Source: Acanthosoma haemorrhoidale
Taxonomy: Eukaryota; Arthropoda; Insecta; Hemiptera; Acanthosomatidae
Assembly (NCBI GenBank): GCA_930367205.1
Contig: OV884009.1
Coordinates: 101,949,189 to 102,013,188, forward strand
Direction of reading: 5' to 3'
DNA length: 64,000 nt
Below the pieces are notes generated by a model, which saw nothing but the letters and a program-made list of their open reading frames with translations, made no database searches and had not been told where the DNA came from. The stretch's first letter is position 1. Each line of letters begins with the position of its first letter. Below are positions 1-11,639 of this stretch, piece after piece. The translations under genes were made by a program, and so were the position numbers.

Positions 1-1885
1 AAAAAAACTCAAAAATACATAATTTCATAGTAAACAAAAAAAATAATGAAAGAAATTTGGTAATGATGTTTAATAAGGAATACTTATTACCCAAAATAAG
101 ATTCATAGTTTATTGAAGTTTAAGTACTATGCCATTTTTGTTTTCTTTTTACAACTATAATATAATTTTTCATTATTAATGTGCTCACATCTCGACCATT
201 TTTTGTATATGTATGACATTTAGCTTGTTGGATTAATTTTATGTTGGTTTGCTTACCAAGACTATATATATATATATGTATGACTGGTACATTTTCTTAG
301 TAAAATGAAAATGTAAACAGGTTGATTGACATGTAGAACCCTTATTTGTTGTTATTGCCTCGGGATCTACAAACTAGACGGTGGCTGGGTGAAAGCGAAT
401 TCATGAAGAACTTGTGGTTAAGTTCTAGCTGGTGTGTTTGCTTTGGAGAGCAGGAGTGAGGACCAGAACTCTTTGTACCCACCCTACCTGGATTGTAATC
501 ACAGAAGGGTTTGTTAATGTGTCACAAAGACCTCTGTGTTGCAGGGGCCGTGGAAGGGGGGAGGGCACGCTCTTTTGTAGTTTTCTTCTATTCACACTTG
601 TCACAGATATACATTTGTTAATTTGTGTTTCCAAAATCATTCTTTATAATTTATACCCTGACATTCCGGTACCCTACCAAACTCTATCACATATTAAACT
701 AACGGCGATTGACATTAATAAATCTTTAAATATAAGGAAATTCAAAGATGACAGATTTATGTGCAAATAATAAGGATAATGAAGCTCTATCGAGCAGTTG
801 CCCAAGTGTCGATTGATGAAAACTACTAAATAATATTGTTCAAAATATTTAATTTTGTTAAATTAATAAATTAGTCTGTGTTGCTAAAAACTGTTAAGCA
901 TGGTAATATCTTACTTGGTAAAAATCTATTTCATTGAAATTGGATACGCGACCTCTGTTCTGCCTCTGAAAACTATATTTTTTTTAGAATATAATATGCT
1001 GCGACTAATGTGTCAACAATGCGGAAAATCCGAACCTTAAGTATTCTTGTTTCACTAAGACGGTAAGAAAGTGCCGGACTTTATCACGTCTAACATTTCT
1101 TTCCATACTTCTCCTTATTTCATTTAAATAAAATCTCATTCCGAGGAAATGCGGATTATAATTTCAAATTTTCAGATCGCTAACATATTTGTTTACAGTT
1201 ACCTTTTTTTTGTAATTTTATCTCTCGCGACATGAGATCCTGCTGCATCCAACAAGAGAGGTGTAGCCAAACCTTCCAATATCATAATAATCAATATATT
1301 CCAATCAAATGCCTTCAGAACTATAGTTGTCGCTTACTTCGCTAACTAATAACTATATATTTACTGCAATTTTATTACTTACATTTAAGTGCAATAATTA
1401 GAGCAGATTTAATAAATGGTTCATTTTCTTCTTATTAGCTTTTACAATAGAAAGATAATTTAAATTTAAAGGACTAACAGACAAAAATAAAAAACCTCTA
1501 TCATAATGATAATATCCCTAAAGACTATTTTTAATGAGATTCATCTTTCCCAATTGCGCAATCTATTGCTGGAGTTGTAATTAGCTTGTAATAAATATGT
1601 AAGCAAGATATTAGAGGGTTTGATGAGTGAGGACATTTATGAAAAAATATAAACGATAAATGTTTAATATATCTATCAGTTATATAATGCTAAGAATATT
1701 ATAATGCTAATATTATATATAATGCTAAAAGTAGAAGGGGGTTGAGCAGAACGTATACCTGCCTCGTGACTCCATGGAAGTCACTTATGGTTCTTGTTAT
1801 TTTTTTAAGTAAGTGACCGCATCCCTCTAAGACCTCCCTCCCACTTCCCAAAACTACCCTTTCTTATACATATATGTCTCAGGTT
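1..1885. other. AT-rich intergenic DNA, no gene seen
   Basis: No reading frame here resembles a known protein. The open frame at 432-770 is short and has no recognisable motif. There is a short TA run near 266-278 and many homopolymer A/T tracts. A slightly GC-richer patch at 360-560 contains purine-rich sequence but no identifiable feature. Confidence 0.5.
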
Positions 1886-1888
1886 TAG

Positions 1889-2005
1889 TCCCTTGTTTTA
1901 GACACTTGTTCCCAAACATTCCACCCAGTATGTAGTAACTTAACTCTTAATATTTGTATCTACCAGTGTTTTTCTTGTACTTCATAATAAAGCTTTCCAA
2001 CTATG
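1889..2005 (+). repeat. 3' end of a dispersed repeat, copy 1
   Basis: This stretch aligns by eye with 24509-24605. Shared blocks in order are AGACACTTGT, a CCAGTATGT block, a TTTGTAT...CAGTGTTT block, and a terminal TTCATAATAAAGCTTT that carries the polyadenylation-like AATAAA. Two diverged copies with the same ordered blocks indicate a transposable-element tail, either a LINE 3' UTR or part of an LTR. The family cannot be named from the window. Confidence 0.5.
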
Positions 2006-5000
2006 CAAGTTACTTAAAGATTTATTCAAACCTATTGAAATCGGCTGGAACGCCCTCAAAAACATGTTTTATACGAGGACCTCTGAAAAATCATTGAGCA
2101 TTTATTTTTTTAGCACACTCCCCGTGGTTTTTTTAAAAAATTAAAACATATATGTCTGAGGTATAGTAAAATATGCATTTAAAATTTCAGGTCATTGGAT
2201 CAGATTTATTTATACTATTGTAGAAAAAACACTATGACAGGCTAACAGAGATACCGTGTATATGCTCAAAAGTCTTCGGGCTCGGCAATTGATCACTAAT
2301 TTCATGCAATGTAGTACTATAAATATGCTTAGTGAATTATGGTTTAATTAATCTTTAAGCTTAGGGAATATTAATAGAATGTCATGGTAGGAACAGCGCA
2401 CTGAGAGCTATATGGAGTATGGTTCATAAAAGCTTTCACAGCTGCCAGTCGTGAGCTGGTTCCGTGCTGATGATTTATCAACCTTTAATTCATTTAACCT
2501 GTTCAGCGAAATCACTAGCGCTACTCAAATGCCACATTTATTGAATGAAATCATTGCTTGCAGTTATAATATATCCAACAAAGTCAGGAGGTATGTATGG
2601 GAAGTAATTAACGGTGGAAAATCTGGATCCTTCACAGTTTCTCCAATCCCAAGTCCCAAACCAGAACCTTATTGTGATTTTAAGTTATATGTAGGCACAG
2701 ATGCTGATGCAAAATAGTTTCTAAGATACTTCAAAGTTTCAAAAGGGAATGATATAATTCAGCTTTCTAATGTGTTCCAATCTATTATTGCAATAGGTTA
2801 TCGGTCGAAGAGATTATTTTTAGTTGAAAATATTTCTGTTCGTTAAAAAAAAACTATTGAACATCCCGATTTTAGGTTGTGTTACAATTTATAGTCTATA
2901 AGCTGCGCTTATTGTTTTTATACGGGAAGTATCTAGATACATCCAAACTGCCCACAACCCCACAGAAGCACATTGATTAATATTTAAACACAATTTATGA
3001 TTGTCGTAAAACATTATAATGAGAAATAGAAACGCGAAGAGTCCTTTGTTTTTTGGCAAAGTTGAATCGACTTTATGTTTAGGCAAAGTCCAATTTATAA
3101 TTTACGAATTGCCTCGTATATAAAAAAAATGTTTTTTCTGGTACAACAAAAATCTTAGTAAAATAAAATCAATGACCAATGAATAACTGTTAGCAATGAA
3201 TGATTAATTACGAGTCGTGAATTTTGTGTTTTGTAGCGTCTTGTTGTCCTCGTCACTACTGAGCTGTAAGCAATAAACTCAGCTCAAAAACACAAACTCT
3301 GAGCAATTGCTTTTCTTTTTTGACCTAGAAAAAACTTCTTCACTTAACTATTCTTTTGTTGGGGTCCTCAAGGATTAAATTAAGGTCAATATTTTCTGAA
3401 ATAACAGGAGAAAAGGATTCAGTCTGGCCCACAAACTCACTTTAAATTGCTTATTTCATTCTTTTATTCCTGCCTTAAACTGGAATTAGTAATAGTGGAA
3501 AATCACATCTCTTCACAATATTACTCGACAACTGAAATATTTTTAATTATAAAGAGAGAAGCCTACATTCACAGATATACGAGGCAATCTTTGTTCTTCG
3601 AAATGGGACGTCAAAGTGAAAAAATCGTTCAGAAATTTACAACGGCCCCCTGGACTACACTTTACAAAATTGGGCTAAGACATAACAACGAGCCATTAGC
3701 TAAAATCAATCAAACATGAAAAAAAGTCTGCCTCTTTATGCCAACTCGTCTAGCACCTGGGAATAGCTTTTATAGTCTCTGAAAATAACAAATACTAATA
3801 CCTAAATGAAGTATAGCTGACATCGTACAAGAGAAACCTTTTTGTATAGGAAGACAATGAGTTACATAATGAAATCAGCTTACCAATTCAAGCTTTTGTG
3901 TAGCTCCATCTCAAGCCGAGCGCTCTCGTTGGCAAGCACTACAACCACGGGAACGGTACTACTACCTCTTGACGGTATCAAGTGCACTCTAGCTCCGAAG
4001 ATGGTAAATCAAGCCTCTGTTAATTTTCACTTACTAAATACCTAAAACCGCAATGTAAAGAACTCTGGTTAAAATATTAGCGAACAATTATGTTGTTAAC
4101 TATTTATGTTTATTATTTGAATACATTGTGTTAAAAACTATATACAAGGATGGGAAGGTTCAAACTCACCACTTTTAGCAATCGCTTTAATCTTAGATTT
4201 AATAACGGTACAAATATCAAATAGAATTAACAAAGAAAGATTCATCACCTGGCGCTTTAAAATTTTACTTTAATCTAATTTTTGTTAATTTTAGACACCT
4301 CCATAAATGCAGCTCTCGTCTAGTACAGAAACCTATTTCATCCATTTTTCATGATTGTAAATATTTTCTGAATAAAAGGGGTTAAGAAAATGTGAATAAA
4401 CAAGCTTTCTAATTGGGAACAAGCAGCTGTTTGTGTTATCATATGAAAATCAGATCATAGGTTTAGAATTTTATGTGGGATGCTCAACAGGCAACCCTTC
4501 ATTTACTATGCAGTCACTTTTTTGAAACACGGCCCTATCTTTACTGAAGTATTTTGAATTAGTGTCACTAGATTTCAGCAATTAAGGAAAATAATAGAAA
4601 AAACACATGTTACCCTATATATATATATATATATGGTAAATATTTCATATAAAAGTTATGGGTAAGTTGTTAACTGGCGTATTCGTCAATAGTATGAATG
4701 TGTTTTTTGATTCAGGAAACAATCGGAGAGCTGAAAACTGTGGCATTGAAAGCCTCAATACTTGTAGCCATGCGCTTTTTTTTTCCCGGCGTGCCTTTCA
4801 TAAATTCACAAGAAAAAGAAGACAAGCATATAACTTTCTCATTGTTAGAGCACTATGTTTATCAGCATGAAATGCGATTCCTTCATGTGCAGCAAACCTT
4901 CATGAAATCATGAACTTACTTAATAAAATCCCCAGTTTTAATTAAGAGAGAGCATTGAGTCAATCCATTGTTTGTTTTCAAATGTTTAGTCATTAACATC

Positions 5001-6110
5001 ATTTTACGGTGTTGTTGAATTTATTTATAAAATGAGAGTGAATTATGCGACCACTGTCCTAATAAACAAATACAGGAAGACGGATGACAATGGAACCTTT
5101 TTAAAATTAGATTAGTTTCTCTTCGAAACACATTCAATGGGAATAGGCAGCATTTTGTGATTATAGGTTCCAATTATTTAAACAAGCATTTATTTATTGC
5201 AGAATTGATATGCCATTCGTAGAAATAGCACTGCTGTTTTATTATACGCACGTGTCAGGCCACAGGAAAACCATTATTATAGAAGAGAGCAGAGGTGGAG
5301 CTAATAAGGGCTGTCTTTGTTTTATAGGACATAAAAGGTAACGTAATAGCTTGGAGATACTTGCTTCTGTAATCAAACCAAGAAATATCTTGTCCTTAGT
5401 TCCTTTTGATACTTGGCGATAACAGACACAACACTCATTTGCATGAGATTCATTATCTCCACCACATAACAATTTATCGTTTGAGTAAACTCACCTTTGT
5501 AGGGGAGCAAGACATAATAGCATATTACTTTATAAATGTTCAATGTGAAGTATAACTTATTCTATACATATATATATATATATTATATGAAGGTTTTTTT
5601 CCCTCACCCATGCCAACATCCTAACATGTCTGTCTGTCTGGGGTTTCAAACGACAATTTGAACTGAAATTTATAAGGTAAATCCAAAAACCATGTGAAAT
5701 ATGCTATTTATGGGGAAGAGCTTATCGCTGTTCTGGTTATCTGTTCTTGACACTATAAACAAAACGAGAAAAAGTAGAAGTTGTGTTTCCATTATCATCC
5801 AAAAAACTTATTAACTCATTATGTAATCGTGTTGGTATGTTCACCACAATGTTTGTTAGACCATTGCTAACACTGAAAAATGCAGCTCCAAAAAAAACAA
5901 ATTGTAACTAGCTACAATATTCTAGTCAAAGGCTCTACTGCATACGTATTATTTCCGCAATTTACATCGTTACGTTTCTAAACTTAACTCTCTCAACATT
6001 TTGTTTTTTAATCTTTGCTATTATACCAGTGTTGCCATCTCCAAATCATGGCAAGCCATGAGAAAAATGATTCACAACTGTCCTGTGCCTGACTGAGAGA
6101 TGAAATGAAT
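2006..6110. other. AT-rich intergenic DNA with microsatellite, no gene seen
   Basis: No protein of recognisable type is encoded. The open frames at 2451-2717, 3447-3719 and 3842-4045 are short, have no motif, and have no convincing splice or start context. A TA microsatellite lies at about 4616-4635 and another near 5567-5583. The rest is A/T homopolymer-rich non-coding sequence. Confidence 0.5.
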
Positions 6111-6111
6111 T

Positions 6112-6166
6112 CCACATGGTTGTTACCTCCTCGCATGCGACAGAGGAAGCGGAGTCTTGGGAAGTG
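6112..6166 (-). repeat. Scrap of jockey-like LINE 3' UTR
   Basis: On the plus strand this reads as a variant of the LINE 3' UTR sequence seen at 8928-8983: a CATGGTTGT block, then the GCATGC block, then GAGGAAGCGGAGTCTTGGGAAGT. The match is about 55 bp with several substitutions. It is an old fragment in the minus orientation. Confidence 0.5.
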
Positions 6167-6387
6167 AGAATAACATGTTTTTCATATTGCTATCGAATTT
6201 CCAATATCCAATATAAAAATACCCAGGGTACTCTAATGGACAATATTTTTCCTTTGAAGTTAGAAACGAGATGGGAAGCCTCTGACTTTCTTTATACCTG
6301 GCAAAAAGTATTTTTAATTGCAATTATAACGTTTACAAAATTTTTTTTATTGAAACAAAGATGTAACGTTTGATTGTTAAGCGACTT

Positions 6388-6520
6388 ATTCTGAGTCAAG
6401 AATCGAATCGACCTTTTGGACAGGAATACAGACTACTCAACAGAAAATCAATAGTAAAAAGAATTGTAACTTGTAGAGCCATGCTAAAACCAATGTGGAC
6501 GACTTACGAACTAGAAGTGT
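6388..6520 (+). pseudogene. Relic of LINE ORF2 C-terminal region
   Basis: The frame starting at 6370 contains NRPFGQEYRLLNRK and, after a gap, a block ending AMLKPMWTTYELE. These correspond to NRRFGQLYRLLQR (about residues 766-777) and VILKPIWTYGIELWG of the intact LINE ORF2 at 57761-60451. The segment between them is scrambled and flanking sequence shows no further match. It is an ancient remnant of a related element, lying on the opposite strand from the 3' UTR scrap at 6112-6166. Confidence 0.55.
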
Positions 6521-6564
6521 CGGTGGATAGCAAAGCTGTTGAAAATGAAGCACATCTAATCTAA

Positions 6565-8780
6565 AGTCCTGACTATAGTTATTGATCCATACTATAGAAC
6601 CTTCATACTAATATCAATAGCATGTTTTTACAACAGAAACTCAGTTCAACAGGTAACCATTATCAATAAGTTTATATATTTGGAAGCTTTATCCCAAAAC
6701 ATGAATGAGACCTTATACCGCAGTTATCCATTTTCCAATTAGCGCATACTGTAATTATTTTTCTAATTTTTATAAGAATCAGGTTATAATGTAATTGCTA
6801 TCTATTTCGGATTAAACATAAAATAGAACAGTTCTTAAAACGAGTGTATATCTACGATTTTACCTACTTTTATTATGTTATTTAAATAAATATTGTGATG
6901 TGATATAGGAATACTTAAAAGATTATTTATTTACATGGCCTACTCAAAGTAATCCATGCACATGCTGAATAAATAATAGATGTAATTAATCTATCAATTA
7001 CCATGTACCCAATACCCTCCGTAATATGCCTACCATGTATCAAATGCCTACTGTAGTATTCCACAAAAAGCTCTTGAACCTATCCTGGACAATTATACTA
7101 TATAAACCACGTGAGAAATTCCTTAACAAGCTCCAAGGAATTAATTGTTAATGATACAATGTGGTTAGTAATGTTGATTAGTAATAAAATTATAGGCTGA
7201 TGAACTGAAATTATACGCTAATAATACAAAAGAATAAGAAGTTTCCAAAAGTAAATTTTTTTGCCATTTTGTGTAACAAGGGTTTTTAAACACTTTTAAT
7301 GAAAAACGAAACAATACTGTCTGTAAGTAAAATTTAATGAAGGTTATATTGAAAAAAATTAATTACATTTCCATGTATGTATTATATGTTTGGTTACTGT
7401 GGTATATTGTATTTAGATATCATCATTCGTATAAAACAGGCATGAAGTATCTGTTAACATATTTTCATATTTATAAGGAGTATATTTTTTTCTAAAATAA
7501 TATCGTTTCAAATGACATACAACTTATTTGAAACAATAATTTAATTTAAAAGTTTTGTTTTGTTAATTTGTGTTAGTGGGAAAAGCTTATTACCCCTCCT
7601 TTTTTCAAAACGTAGTCTATGTCGATGGTTTGCCCATTCAACCTCTAGATATAATGTTAATCAATCATTTATTAATAACTGCGAGTATTATACTTGTAGT
7701 GACGTCATGTATATTTACAATACGACGATTTGGCATCGCTACTTCAAAGGACGTAAACATAACCTTATATCGCACGCCCATCTTCCTTTTATGGCCAATT
7801 TTTGTCGAAGAAGTTAAGATTAGTTAATTTTCTTTCACTATCAGTTCCTAGATATCTACCTGGTAATTCCATCCCCAACATTCTGATGAGTGCGCACCCG
7901 TTTCATATTAAAGCTGTAATCAGATAGAATGTATGACCTACGGCATATTGAGGTGCTCCTTCTCTTTTCTCAAATATGGGCGGCTAACTGTTACTAGGAT
8001 GAATTATTGATTGTTTATAGTATGAATTTTCGAGCAAATAATTAATTTTCAAAATTCAACTGGCTTCGAATATGATCGCCCATGCCTCCCCCTGGATAAG
8101 AATGTATTTTTGTTGAGGTGAGCTCAGTACTTAAGAGGCATATGGTATTGGACGGGCAGAACCATTTAATATAGTGTGAGCCAGGAAGAAGCCAACGCCT
8201 TTTATTTATCCTTAACTTTTTGGAATGGTTTTTGGCATTTGTTGCACTAAATATATTTTGGATCCGTGTTGAGTGAAGTTACCAGACCCAAAAATGATTT
8301 AAATGAATGATCGTCTTTAGGAGTTCGGTGCCTCTCTGATGGCTCTTATTTGCGAATGCGTTGAGTGAATTCCGTCTTTATAAAAAGATGTTCCTAATAT
8401 TTGACAGACAGTCCGTGTGTGGATTTATTTCTTTTTACTCTTAAGTTTGTATCACTTAAAATTTTCAATACAGTTTGCTAAAGTTCATTATGTCCTTGCC
8501 ATATTCTTCCCGAAGTATAAATATCATCAATGTTTATCAGGAAAAGTACTGGTGAGAGCCACTATCTCTACTGGAAACTACACTGGCTCTTCAGCAGCCC
8601 GAGCGAAGTAAAGATGACAGGCCAGGACGACCTAAGTGGGAAAGACGAAAGCCCCTCCTAGTCTTGGTTCCAGAGTGAAGTTTATATTAGTTGTGTTTTT
8701 TTTAAAGAGGGAAAAGTGTGGTGATGCCACGTTTTTTAATAATGAGACATTTAGGTATACTATTATTGAAATTGACACTG
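6565..8780. other. Intergenic DNA, no gene seen
   Basis: AT-rich sequence without a recognisable gene, RNA or mobile element. Two overlapping short frames at 7560-7827 read in different phases over the same bases and have no motif. Slightly GC-richer patches at 7850-8110 and 8550-8660 show no identifiable coding content. Confidence 0.45.
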
Positions 8781-8784
8781 AAAT

Positions 8785-9802
8785 TTCTTTATTGTGATGC
8801 AATTACAATCTGCCTTATTGGGCAATAGGTAATTGTAATAAATGTTCTCATTCGTACCATATTTACAATTTTCATTCACTCGCTCATTCATAAAGTATTT
8901 AAACAGGCCAAAGACCTTCATATATACATGGTTGTCATCTCCCCCGCATGCAAAAGAGAAAGCGGAGCCTTGGGAAGTCCTCAATGCTCCTCCGTCAGCC
9001 GCATCGCCGGATGCGAGCCAGTGGAGGCTGATGAAGAGCGCGAGAGCCACAGACCCTCAGAACATGATAGGAGAAACTGGCCAATGCCAGGACTCCCATT
9101 GTCGCGTATTTATAGCAAGTCACGAGGCCACTTCCGTTTTAGTCTCCGAAGAGGTTATAGGGAGGAGTGGTGCAGTGTAATGACTCTCCTAAGGAACTAG
9201 GGTGGATGTAACCTAAATCTTGTATATCCTTGTAAACCTTGTATCCTAGAGCTGAGAGCTCATCCTCTATTTCGTCAGCTGATGTAGTGGGATGCATGTT
9301 TCTGATACCACCTGTATGGATCTCTCTTGCTTCAGCTGATACGTATGGAAATCAGCCTTTCTATGCTCTAAACAATTAATTATATCTCTGTACGTATCGT
9401 GGTGTCAAGAGAAATTTGAGTGCCTTAGAGTTCGATTCAGACATGTGTATTTACCTGGACCCACCATTGTGAGCAAAGCAACTAAACATTGCTAATATTT
9501 TGGACAAATATGGCTGGCGTTTTAGGCTGTTTTGCTGAGTGGATAGCTTCCATGTATTTTACTTCGGTATTTTTCAGCACCCCAAAACTATAACGAATGA
9601 ATAACGGGGACTCGTTGAATAACGGGTTTATTCTGCCTGTTAATTCTTCCATCGAGCTAGCTGCAGACGAATTTATTGGCACATTCCTCTTTAAACATCG
9701 ACTTTTCGTTTAATTTTCGATGGAGTAGGTGTTGGCCCCAGAGACCTTGACCATTTTTTTTAGTTTCAGACATTATCAGATAGAAACGTATTTCATCATT
9801 AA
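8785..9802 (-). mobile_element. Internally deleted jockey-like LINE copy
   Basis: Read on the minus strand, this is the 5' part of LINE ORF1 (about 9220-9780, including the SSAASSMEE-type block and the region up to the ALGYK-type block), fused directly to the last about 25 codons of ORF2 (9100-9190, the HPYNPPRRLKRQWPRDLL-type end) and the 3' UTR ending in AATAAA (complement at 8788-8793). Everything between the middle of ORF1 and the end of ORF2 is missing. ORF1 is frameshifted. The 5' end is interrupted by the LTR-like element beginning at 9803, and a matching bit of 5' UTR seems to resume at 10590. This copy could only have moved with proteins supplied by a full-length relative such as 56044-60625. 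Confidence 0.8.
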
Positions 9803-10589
9803 TGTAGTGACCCTAACTACATAAGTGTTAAATCACCCTATACTCTGGTGCATACATAATGTATTGTAATTAGATGTAAAACATGGTAAAAGCTTTTTCT
9901 AGCAAATAAACGCATGAACCGGCAGTCGTAACAAGTCAGGTAACAGCAGGTGCACTTGCTTAAAAGCTACCTGGCCGTCATAAAACAGACCCGGTAGACC
10001 TAGGGTCACCTTCCGGCGGTCATAAAATCTAAAAGCCATGCCATAAAACAGTCCTTTAGGGGACGAGGGGTCACGTATCTCGTGGCAGGTGTGACATCAT
10101 AAACATACCCCTTTCAGGCCAGGCTCCGCCTTCCGGTAGGGAGGGGACATAGTATTTAAACCAGGGGGTTTTGCCCTGTAGGCCTACTCTTTCTAAGTAT
10201 CCTCATCTCCTCAGCCGCTTTACTCGGTTGCTTTACACCAGGGCCACTTGGACCTGGAAGACAGTCACTTAGACTCCTCGTCAGCCTACTCTCTCTTCAG
10301 CGTCTCTGAGCCCGTCGCTCTATTTCTCAGCCGGCTTGCAGACCCTCTGGCGCCTTGTACCTGTTACGCTGCTGGGCCCCCGCCCGAACTCTGAAAACTT
10401 GTCTTATTCTTCATGAAACCTCTGTACCTCTTCTCTTGAACACAGTGTATTGTCGGGACACATCCCTATCATAAAATGGAGTCAGATATTAACGCCGACA
10501 TGGAACATGGTCCATGTTATAAACTACAACAATCCGCACTTGTCACCAGGGCTAGAGTGATTAGGCACTACCTTAGTGGCAACCCGACA
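9803..10589 (+). mobile_element. Solo-LTR-like element, family A copy 1
   Basis: It begins TGTAGTGACC and ends CAACCCGACA, giving TG...CA termini. It shares ordered blocks with 25171-26168 and 45495-46314: the 5' TGTAGYGACCC and AAATCACC blocks, a TATA-like box (TATTTAAA near 10150), a CTCTTCTCTTGAACA block, TGTCGGGACACA, GGAGTCAGA, and GTCACCAGGGCTAG. No gag or pol is attached, so this is most simply a solo LTR left by recombination. It sits inside the LINE copy at 8785-9802, so it inserted later. Flanks ATTAA and ATAAC are compatible with a mutated target duplication but do not prove one. The termini are inferred from three copies only. Confidence 0.6.
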
Positions 10590-11330
10590 ATAACCAATAT
10601 TTGTTAGTAATTTAAATAATTAAAAAAAAAATTAGATGGTCGTGGTTGGGAATTCAGGACGCATGAAATTTTCTCCAGAGACTACGGTGCAGCTACTCTG
10701 CCACGGTCAACGCTAAGAGGGTTATGCCAATCTGCCTGTGTTTATTAGTGGCCCGACAGAGTCACGAACACAGCCACTCAATATGGCCACCCTCTATATG
10801 AGATGTCCAATACACAACAAATACAGTCCTCAGCTTCACAATCCAGTCATCTGCAGATAGCTCCCTCTTTAACAACTCACGAAAATAGTCTGTTGAGAAT
10901 GCTCTACGACCGAAACACTTTCTATGACGGTATAAGAAACAGTTGATGAACAATACTACGTTATCTTACTAGAACTTATCTTAGAAATACAATGCTGACA
11001 TACATAGTGGTTATGTAATATATCATTTTTCAGTGAAGCGCTGAAGACATTGAACTGTATACTACAAGTAAGTAAGTCTTGATTTTTCTTCTGAAGTTAT
11101 TCAAACAAACAATCTGGATAAAAGATTAAGAAAATTAAGCTAGGGAATAATCCAAATCACGTCAACGAACATAGGGTACAATCTGGATATGAACGTCGCT
11201 TAATTTCTTTTTAGCGTTCACTAATACCGACGATTTTCCAGTCGCTTTGTCTGATGCATTTGACGAGCTGTGCGTTGAAAACGTTGTGTTATTTCCTTAA
11301 ATTCTAGCCAGGCAGTCGTCCATCTGCCTG
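10590..11330. other. Intergenic DNA; possible continuation of the interrupted LINE
   Basis: The first 25 or so bases, read on the minus strand, resemble the 5' UTR of the full-length LINE just upstream of its ORF1 start (the AATTTATTAGC...GTTGTTAT stretch near 56410-56435), which supports insertion of the LTR-like element into the LINE. Beyond that nothing is identifiable. The open frame at 10762-10953 has no motif. Confidence 0.35.
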
Positions 11331-11636
11331 CTAGGTCGCTCTTTGCAGTAACTTCCCGGTTGTCTTTGACTTTTGGACATGAGTTAAGCCTGTGGTTATT
11401 GTTTTCACATCTCCTCTGCCAGAAGAATCATTAAACTGAATAATGTTTTCTTCGAAGGCCTTAGTTAATCTTCTCAGATCTTTAATTTGGATATCGGGGT
11501 CTTTACCTGAGACCACGGTGCTTTTCCTTGAGCCTCCAATTCCAAATGAGGTCACTTCGTCCTCCATTTCATCTGAGATAGAAAGTACAGTAGTTCCACT
11601 AATCTTAAGTTCATATTCCATTTCATCTGGATAAGT
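11331..11636 (-). CDS. Possible host exon or gene remnant, unknown product
   Basis: The minus strand is open for about 96 codons with a protein-like composition: acidic and serine-rich, with blocks such as GGSRKSTVVSG, IKDLRRLTKAFEENIIQF and TTGLTHVQKSK. A splice-acceptor-like sequence (complement of 11634-11645, reading CTTATCCAG before the ATGAAATGG) precedes the frame and it ends at a TAG at 11331. A donor-like CTCAG/GTAAAG lies inside the frame at about 11506-11516, so the exon could instead be only about 130 bp long. I do not recognise the protein. The codon content looks less random than the neighbouring AT-rich DNA, which is the reason for listing it; it may still be a chance frame. 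Confidence 0.3.
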   Translation of the reverse strand, partial: TYPDEMEYELKISGTTVLSISDEMEDEVTSFGIGGSRKSTVVSGKDPDIQIKDLRRLTKAFEENIIQFNDSSGRGDVKTITTGLTHVQKSKTTGKLLQRAT

Positions 11637-11639
11637 AAA

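Noticed and set aside
432..770. 112-codon frame near the left end
   Set aside because: No motif, no homologous second copy, and an overlapping antisense frame of similar length; most likely chance.
2451..2717. 88-codon frame
   Set aside because: No recognisable domain and no clear splice or start context in AT-rich sequence.
3225..3380. Possible LTR end followed by TTGGGGTCCTCAAGG
   Set aside because: It resembles a retroelement leader, but there is no partner LTR, coding remnant or second copy in the window.
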